From the NCBI GenBank assembly GCA_016198545.1, contig JACQIJ010000060.1, positions 1 through 33,506 of the forward strand: DNA of 33,506 nt. The letters are read 5' to 3'. How positions within the stretch are numbered: the stretch's first letter is position 1; each line of letters opens with the position of its first letter. The notes under the pieces were generated by a model. That model did no database searches, was not told the origin of the DNA, and saw only the letters and a list, made by a program, of their open reading frames with translations. Positions 28,923 through 33,506 of this stretch are shown here, piece after piece. A program made the position numbers and the translations under genes. This DNA is from Pseudomonadota bacterium (lineage in GTDB: Bacteria > Pseudomonadota > Alphaproteobacteria > Micavibrionales > Micavibrionaceae).

Positions 28923-29977
28923 AAATCATCCTGTCCTGCGCGATGTCCGCAGACGGATATCTCGACGATTCATCGCCGCGGCGGCTTATCCTTTCCAGCC
29001 CCGAAGATCTGGCGGAGATTCAAAAACTGCGCGCATCATGCGACGCCATCCTCGTGGGCGCGGAAACCGTGCGCAAGGACAACCCCTCTCTTTGCACGCG
29101 CGATGAACAAGCCCGTCAGGAACGGATTGACAGGGGACTGCCACCAGACCCCGTCAAGGTTGTCCTGACTTCCTCGGGAGACATGGATCCGTCATCGCGG
29201 TTTTTCATGAAAGGAAACGGGAAAAAGATCGTCTATCATACCAAAAAGAAAAATAATCTGTTGCTACCCCAAGCAACGCCGGTTCATGTGGACAGCCTTA
29301 TCGGCTTAATAGCAGACTTGGAAAACCGCAACATGGGAAGGCTTCTCGTTGAAGGGGGCGCGCGCACCCTGACGCAGTTTCTGGAAGCCGGACTGTTCGA
29401 TGAAGCGCGTGTTGCCGTCGCACCCATAAAGCTCGGAAGCAAAGGCGCAGCGCACCTGCCCTTGCAGGATTTCAAGGATCGTCTGAAGCTTAGAAAAACG
29501 GAACGTCACGGTGAAACGGACGTTTTCTGGTATAACCCCGCGGACAAAGCCCTGCTGGCCCGCGCGACGGAACTGGCGTTTCTGTGCCCGCCGACGGACA
29601 GGGCATATTGCGTGGGCGCATTAATTGCGTCAAAGGACGGCGCCGTCCTCTCGACCGGCTACAGCCGCGAGTGGGAAGGAAACTGGCACGCCGAGGAAAT
29701 CGCCATCGAAAAAGCGCGGCGTGCGGGAACGGATTTGACGGGGGCCGCTATTTATTCATCTATGGAGCCGTGCCACCCGCGCCTTTCGGGAAAAAAATCG
29801 TGCACGGAGCATATTGCCGACAGCGACATCGCGCGCGTCATCTTCTGCCTGAAAGAGCCGCTGCATTTCGTACAGTGCCGCGGCGAGGAACGCCTGCGCG
29901 CAGCAGGGCTGGAAGTTTTCCACGATCTCTCTTCCGCTCCCCGCGCAAGAACGGCAAACGCCGCTTTTTTCCCATAG
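28919..29977 (+). CDS. RibD-type reductase–deaminase fusion in reversed domain order
   Basis: A 352-residue fusion of two domains found in riboflavin biosynthesis. The N-terminal part (about 1-205) matches the RibD_C/dihydrofolate-reductase-like reductase: 'SCAMSADGYLDD', 'ILVGAETVRKDNPSL' (44-58), 'RLLVEGGARTLTQFLEAG' (141-158) and 'RVAVAPIKLG'. The C-terminal part (about 212-340) is a zinc-dependent deaminase: H257 and E259 in 'WHAEEIAIEKA', C285 in 'SMEPCHP' and C295 in 'GKKSCTEHI', with Glu259 the expected proton shuttle. Standard RibD has the deaminase first and the reductase second. The start is TTG, overlapping the purB stop (TTGA), with no ATG nearby that keeps 'KIILSCAMSADG'. It may carry out the pyrimidine deamination and reduction steps of flavin synthesis, or act on another nucleoside or pterin-like substrate. 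Confidence 0.82.
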   Translation: MKIILSCAMSADGYLDDSSPRRLILSSPEDLAEIQKLRASCDAILVGAETVRKDNPSLCTRDEQARQERIDRGLPPDPVKVVLTSSGDMDPSSRFFMKGNGKKIVYHTKKKNNLLLPQATPVHVDSLIGLIADLENRNMGRLLVEGGARTLTQFLEAGLFDEARVAVAPIKLGSKGAAHLPLQDFKDRLKLRKTERHGETDVFWYNPADKALLARATELAFLCPPTDRAYCVGALIASKDGAVLSTGYSREWEGNWHAEEIAIEKARRAGTDLTGAAIYSSMEPCHPRLSGKKSCTEHIADSDIARVIFCLKEPLHFVQCRGEERLRAAGLEVFHDLSSAPRARTANAAFFP

Positions 29978-29981
29978 CCGC

Positions 29982-30009
29982 TTGAAAATAGAAACGACTC
30001 ACCTAATAT
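29982..30009 (+). promoter_or_regulatory. Candidate promoter for the Bfd-like gene
   Basis: TTGAAA (29982-29987) and TAATAT (30004-30009) are separated by 16 bases and lie about 35 bases upstream of the ATG at 30045. I saw no clear Fur-box palindrome over it, although bfd genes are iron-controlled in other bacteria. Confidence 0.5.
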
Positions 30010-30044
30010 GGGAGCAAATCAGTACTCTTTAGAGGCGGGTTAAA

Positions 30045-30260
30045 ATGATTGTTTGCAGCTGTAATGCATTCGGAGATGATGAAATAAACGCCTTTCTTTC
30101 AGGCATCCCCGACAAGAGAACTTCCGTAAAAGAGACGTACAAAGCCTGCTCCAACGGAAAAAAGCCGCATTGCGGCGCCTGCACACAACATACGCTGAAG
30201 GATATGGTCGATGAGCATAATAAAGGTATAAAAGCGCCCGACGACCCGCCGGCGCCTTGA
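30045..30260 (+). CDS. bfd: Bacterioferritin-associated ferredoxin-like [2Fe-2S] protein
   Basis: A small 71-residue protein with the Bfd-type cysteine pattern: C4 and C6 ('MIVCSCNAF') and C43 and C46 ('PHCGACTQH'), which together hold one [2Fe-2S] cluster. In characterised bacteria Bfd passes electrons to bacterioferritin to release stored iron. Here no bacterioferritin gene is adjacent, so the redox partner is open. C35 is an additional cysteine outside the pattern. The C-terminal tail is Pro/Asp-rich. GAGGCGGG before the ATG could serve as a ribosome binding site, and a good promoter candidate lies upstream. Confidence 0.85.
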   Translation: MIVCSCNAFGDDEINAFLSGIPDKRTSVKETYKACSNGKKPHCGACTQHTLKDMVDEHNKGIKAPDDPPAP

Positions 30261-30317
30261 AATAGCCTCAAACATATGGCACGACTCGGTACAGCAGTAA
30301 TCAACCGGAGTCACAGC

Positions 30318-30860
30318 ATGTTGAGATCTTTTTTTCTTTTAATCGGGAGCGTAGCCATTATGACAGCCTCTACCCTTGCAGGCGCGGAAGAGCAGCCTGT
30401 GGACAAAAGCAACCTTCTTTATCTCGACCTGAAGGACGGGCGTGTCACGATACAGATGATGCCCGACATCGCCCCGCAGCATGTGGATCGCATCAAGACA
30501 CTGGTCAAGGAAGGATTTTATGACGGTGTGGTATTTCACCGCGTCATCGACGGGTTCATGGCGCAGACGGGCGACCCCACCGGCACGGGCACGGGCGGAT
30601 CGTCATACCCGGACCTTCCAGCGGAGTTCAGCAAATACGAATACCGCCGCGGTACGATCGGCGCAGCGCGCACAATGGACCCGAACAGCGCAAACTCGCA
30701 GTTCTTCATATGCTTCACCGATGACGGCTGCTCCTTCCTGACGGGACAGTACACCGTCTGGGGACAAGTGACGGAAGGCATGGAACACGTCGATAAAATC
30801 GTCCGCGGCGAGCCGCCGGCCAATCCCGACAAAGTAGTAAAAATGTCTATTGGTGAGTAA
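30318..30860 (+). CDS. Exported cyclophilin-type peptidyl-prolyl isomerase
   Basis: Speeds cis-trans isomerisation of Xaa-Pro bonds in proteins folding in the periplasm. The 180-residue product has a signal peptide ('LRSFFLLIGSVAIMTAS', cleavage likely after 'LAGA' near 23) and a cyclophilin domain with 'FHRVIDGFMAQTGDP' (73-87; catalytic Arg 75), 'GTIGAART' and 'NSANSQFFICF' (123-133). The frame is open to 30276, but the ATG at 30318 has CGGAG seven bases upstream and starts a proper signal peptide. The stop overlaps the start of the glucosidase gene, so the two may be co-transcribed. It may be PpiA-like, but the symbol is not certain. Confidence 0.9.
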   Translation: MLRSFFLLIGSVAIMTASTLAGAEEQPVDKSNLLYLDLKDGRVTIQMMPDIAPQHVDRIKTLVKEGFYDGVVFHRVIDGFMAQTGDPTGTGTGGSSYPDLPAEFSKYEYRRGTIGAARTMDPNSANSQFFICFTDDGCSFLTGQYTVWGQVTEGMEHVDKIVRGEPPANPDKVVKMSIGE

Positions 30861-32499
30861 TAACTCTTCCAGCAAGGACTGGTGGCGCGGCGCGGTCGTA
30901 TACCAGATATACCCGCGCAGTTTCGCTGATTCCAACGATGACGGCATCGGCGACCTGAGGGGGATCACGGATAAACTTGATTACGTGACATCGCTGGGCG
31001 TGGACGCCATCTGGCTGTCTCCTTTCTATAAATCGCCAATGAAGGACTACGGCTACGACGTCGCGGATTACTGCGATGTCGACCCGATGTTTGGAACGCT
31101 CGATGATTTCAGGAAACTTCTGGCGAAAGCGCATAAGCTGGGCCTGAAAATCATCATCGACTTCGTCCTAACGCACAGCTCCGATCAGCACAAGTGGTTC
31201 CAGGAAAGCCGCAGCAGCCGCGACAACCCGAAGGCGGACTGGTACATATGGGCCGACGCAAAGCCGGACGGCAGCCCGCCGAACAACTGGCAGGCGCATT
31301 TCGGCGGCCCGTCATGGACATTCGACGTGCGGCGTGGGCAGTATTACTTCCACAACTTCCTGCCGGAGCAGCCGGATATCAACCTGCGCAGCCCCGGCGC
31401 GCGCAAGGCGATTTTCGACGCGGCGCGGTTCTGGCTCGACATGGGCGTGGACGGGTTCCGGCTGGACGCGGCATTGCATTATTTCTGCGACCCGTCCCTA
31501 AAAGACAACCCGTCCAATCCAAATCCATCCTCATCATGGCTTGAACACCAGACGCCGTTTTCGATGCAAAAGCACGAAAACGACATCCACATCCCCGACA
31601 CGCTGGCATTTATGGAAGAACTGCGCGCCCTGATGGACAAGTATGACGGACGCATGGGCGTTGCGGAAATCGGCGGCGAGCGCGGCATCATATTGGCAGC
31701 CCAGTACACGGACGGCCCCAAACGCATCCACACCGCCTACAATTTCAGCCTTATCACCGGCGACACGGCCAGCGCATCCCGAATCCACGGCGCGCTGGGG
31801 GAATTCATGGACCAGCCGGGCGACGGATGGCCGTCATGGGCCTTTTCAAACCATGACGTGCCGCGCATCGCCAGCCGGTGGTTCTCCGACAAATCCCCGT
31901 GCGCGCACAACCCGCGTTTTTCAAAAATGCTGATAGCCCTGCTGTGTTCCCTGTATGGATCCGTCTTCATCTATCAGGGCGAAGAACTGGGCCTGCCCGA
32001 AGCGCAGATCGCATTCGAGGACATACAGGACCCGTGGGGCAAGTTCCTGTATCCCCTTTGGCAGGGGCGCGACGGATGCCGTACGCCGATGCCGTGGCAG
32101 GCCGGGAAAAAGAACGGCGGTTTCTGCAAGACAAAGCCGTGGCTGCCCGTGCCTGGCGCGCATACAAAGCTTGCTGTGGACAGGCAGGAAAAAGAAAAGG
32201 ATTCCACCCTGCGCTTCACGCGCGAATTCCTGAAATGGAGAAAAACGCAGCCCGCCCTTGTCAGGGGCGATATCGACTTTCTCGAAACAGGCAATGACGA
32301 TATCCTGGTCTATACGCGCACGCTGGGTGGATCGTCCATCCTGTGCCTTTTCAACCTGTCAGGAGAAACAAAAATCCTGAAAAAAAGCGCAGGCGCAGCC
32401 CTGTTCAACGCCGGGGAACAAACCGGAATGCCGACCGGCGGCACGGTAACCCTGCCGCCTTACGGGTTTTCTTTCTCCCCGGTTGTTTCAGAGAACTGA
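30850..32499 (+). CDS. GH13 alpha-glucosidase
   Basis: A 549-residue glycoside hydrolase family 13 enzyme of the oligo-1,6-glucosidase/alpha-glucosidase group; no signal peptide, so cytoplasmic. The (beta/alpha)8 motifs are visible: 'YQIYPRSFADSNDDGIGDL' (18-36), 'DFVLTHSS' (104-111), nucleophile D206 in 'GVDGFRLDAAL', acid/base E273 in 'VAEIGG' and D336 in 'FSNHDVPR'. The residue after the nucleophile is Ala; in this group a small residue there has been linked to alpha-1,4 preference, whereas Val goes with alpha-1,6. The start is TTG at 30850 or the next codon, GTG, both inside the end of the cyclophilin gene. The last 40 bases overlap the opposing gene. No sugar transporter or regulator of the usual maltose or trehalose loci is adjacent. 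Confidence 0.92.
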   Translation: MVSNNSSSKDWWRGAVVYQIYPRSFADSNDDGIGDLRGITDKLDYVTSLGVDAIWLSPFYKSPMKDYGYDVADYCDVDPMFGTLDDFRKLLAKAHKLGLKIIIDFVLTHSSDQHKWFQESRSSRDNPKADWYIWADAKPDGSPPNNWQAHFGGPSWTFDVRRGQYYFHNFLPEQPDINLRSPGARKAIFDAARFWLDMGVDGFRLDAALHYFCDPSLKDNPSNPNPSSSWLEHQTPFSMQKHENDIHIPDTLAFMEELRALMDKYDGRMGVAEIGGERGIILAAQYTDGPKRIHTAYNFSLITGDTASASRIHGALGEFMDQPGDGWPSWAFSNHDVPRIASRWFSDKSPCAHNPRFSKMLIALLCSLYGSVFIYQGEELGLPEAQIAFEDIQDPWGKFLYPLWQGRDGCRTPMPWQAGKKNGGFCKTKPWLPVPGAHTKLAVDRQEKEKDSTLRFTREFLKWRKTQPALVRGDIDFLETGNDDILVYTRTLGGSSILCLFNLSGETKILKKSAGAALFNAGEQTGMPTGGTVTLPPYGFSFSPVVSEN

Positions 32500-33125
32500 C
32501 TTCCCTTGGCCGCCTGCGGCGGTCTCAGCTTATCGGCAAGACCAATCAACTGCGACGTTATCTTTTCCATGTGTTCCGGATTGCGAAGGGGATCGGACGT
32601 TTCGATCCGCAGAACGGACTGATTTTCATCAAAAAATAAAAGGGAAATGGAGTTTTTCTTCGCGAAAAGAACTTTCAGGACTTTCAGTCTTTCCGGCGTC
32701 AGGTATGTCACGAGACGTTCAGCGCTCCTGGTCTTGATAACGTGACTGGCCGCCCAATCCTTGTCATCCGACGACCATGTCTCATCCAGATCGAGCGTGG
32801 AAATGAAGGCGGCATATTCCTTTGTCGCAATCGCGGCTGCCGTCGGCATGCCTGCTCCCATTTCAATTTCCACGACCGTTACAAAACGCTGACCGCGCAC
32901 ATCGTTAGTGCGCTGGGCATCCGTGAACAACGATATCTTGTAATTGCCGAGTTTTCCCGTCAGCAGGGGCGGGCCGGTCATTTTTCCCGCATGATATTCC
33001 ATGCCGTGCTTTTTGCCGAATGCGGCCCATGCCTTTTTCTGCTGGTAAAGGATGACCATGGACCACCCGAAAACCGTCAACAGAAAAGCAGAAAGCAATA
33101 TCCAGATTATCAGCCAGAACCACAT
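32460..33125 (-). CDS. Single-pass membrane protein of unknown function
   Basis: No family recognised. The 221-residue protein has one strong N-terminal transmembrane helix (about 4-26, 'WLIIWILLSAFLLTVFGWS'), a short basic stretch, and a cytoplasmic or periplasmic domain of about 190 residues with mixed strands and helices ('GKLGNYKISLFTDAQR', 'RFVTVVEIEMGAGMP'). The C-terminus is Lys/Glu-rich and overlaps the glucosidase 3' end tail-to-tail by 40 bases. AGGGGAGG lies about 12 bases before the ATG, further than usual. The overlap and the ordinary codon pattern both suggest a true gene. Confidence 0.7.
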   Translation of the reverse strand: MWFWLIIWILLSAFLLTVFGWSMVILYQQKKAWAAFGKKHGMEYHAGKMTGPPLLTGKLGNYKISLFTDAQRTNDVRGQRFVTVVEIEMGAGMPTAAAIATKEYAAFISTLDLDETWSSDDKDWAASHVIKTRSAERLVTYLTPERLKVLKVLFAKKNSISLLFFDENQSVLRIETSDPLRNPEHMEKITSQLIGLADKLRPPQAAKGSQFSETTGEKENP

Positions 33126-33264
33126 CGGCGGAAAAACCTCCCCTTCCCGGATATTCTAACTTTTACCGGGCCACAAGACCATAGCCGCAAAGAAAAATCC
33201 GGCAACCGTTCCGTCGAACAGTTTACCGGATACATGCTAACAATAAATTCAGAAGATCGTAATT

Positions 33265-33492
33265 CTAGCCGCTTTCAGCGCACCCCTGCCGCAGCAGGGA
33301 TTCGCTTATGCTTATTTCATGCTCAAGGCCCGAAATCACAGCCTGCACAGCCGTTTCCGAGGGTAAAGTCCCCGGCGTCAGCAAATGCAGGATAGCCTTC
33401 AGGTGAGAAAGATAAACGCCGCATCTCTCCAAAGACAGCCTGCAGCAGAGGAAAACCGGTTTCCCGGTTCCATTCATAAAGTCCATATCCAT
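33265..33492 (-). CDS. Small protein of unknown function
   Basis: A 75-residue protein starting at an ATG with GGGAG six bases upstream, close to the window edge. It is mostly helical with no transmembrane segment ('GVYLSHLKAILHLLTPGTLP', 'AVISGLEHEISISESLL') and three cysteines. No family is recognised. The reading frame continues to a GTG at 33504, but the later ATG fits the ribosome binding site better. The upstream context is outside the window, so whether it belongs to a larger operon cannot be seen. Confidence 0.5.
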   Translation of the reverse strand: MDMDFMNGTGKPVFLCCRLSLERCGVYLSHLKAILHLLTPGTLPSETAVQAVISGLEHEISISESLLRQGCAESG

Positions 33493-33506
33493 GATAACTC
33501 CCACAC

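Noticed and set aside
1..33506. CRISPR arrays, tRNA or rRNA genes, insertion sequences, prophage
   Set aside because: No regularly spaced repeats, cloverleaf-like or rRNA-like segments, transposase motifs or terminal inverted repeats were seen on either strand.

Overview
The window looks like ordinary chromosomal DNA of an alphaproteobacterium. Pointers are the overlapping DUF484–xerC pair, a MucR/Ros-type regulator, a PetR/OmpR-like response regulator overlapping an EnvZ-like kinase, an isovaleryl-CoA dehydrogenase and a short alphaproteobacterial-style IlvE. Genes are packed tightly, with many 4-base start/stop overlaps and several TTG or GTG starts. I see no tRNA, rRNA, CRISPR array, transposase, integrase of a mobile element or phage gene. 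No stretch over 300 bases lacks a gene. The longest gene-free stretches are 1-272 and about 209 bases between ssb and the lon-like gene. A closer taxonomic placement is not possible by eye.

Layout. 1-2764: DUF484 protein, XerC, a secreted protein of unknown function and a SemiSWEET-like PQ-loop protein, all on +. 2778-3762: a secreted DUF2059 protein and SSB on -. 3972-10013: a Lon-type protease with a non-standard N-terminus, a rho-independent terminator, UvrA and an N-terminally anchored unknown protein on +. 10020-11323: a TerB-like protein and the 23S rRNA methyltransferase RlmJ on -. 11444-13461: the potassium transporter TrkH and RecX on +. 13436-16039: a large membrane PAS-PAS histidine kinase on -. 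16235-20508: a run on - reading mucR, prfC, an acid-ceramidase-like Ntn hydrolase and isovaleryl-CoA dehydrogenase. 20618-21460: nadC on +. 21457-23525: the OmpR/EnvZ-type two-component pair on -. 23575-24486: ilvE on +.

Between ilvE and msrA, which converge, lies a degenerate inverted repeat of the 'ACCACAGAT' type that could also be a bidirectional terminator. 24657-25662: an exported MsrA and a DUF486 membrane protein on -. 25749-27578: a DUF2946-like protein, a putative outer-membrane barrel and a secreted unknown protein on +. 27627-29977: purB overlapping a riboflavin-type reductase-deaminase fusion whose domains are in the reverse of the usual RibD order. 30045-32499: a Bfd-like [2Fe-2S] protein, an exported cyclophilin and a GH13 alpha-glucosidase on +. 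32460-33492: two unknown proteins on -.

Most of the genes are housekeeping: DNA maintenance (xerC, ssb, uvrA, recX), proteolysis, translation (prfC, rlmJ), potassium uptake, branched-chain amino acid metabolism (ilvE, isovaleryl-CoA dehydrogenase), NAD, purine and flavin biosynthesis, and envelope protein repair or folding (MsrA, cyclophilin). I found no clear new multi-gene system. The most unusual items are the reversed RibD-type fusion, the Lon with an unfamiliar N-terminal region, the inverted repeat at 24533-24598, and the divergent DUF486/DUF2946 promoter region with a perfect hairpin over the promoter.
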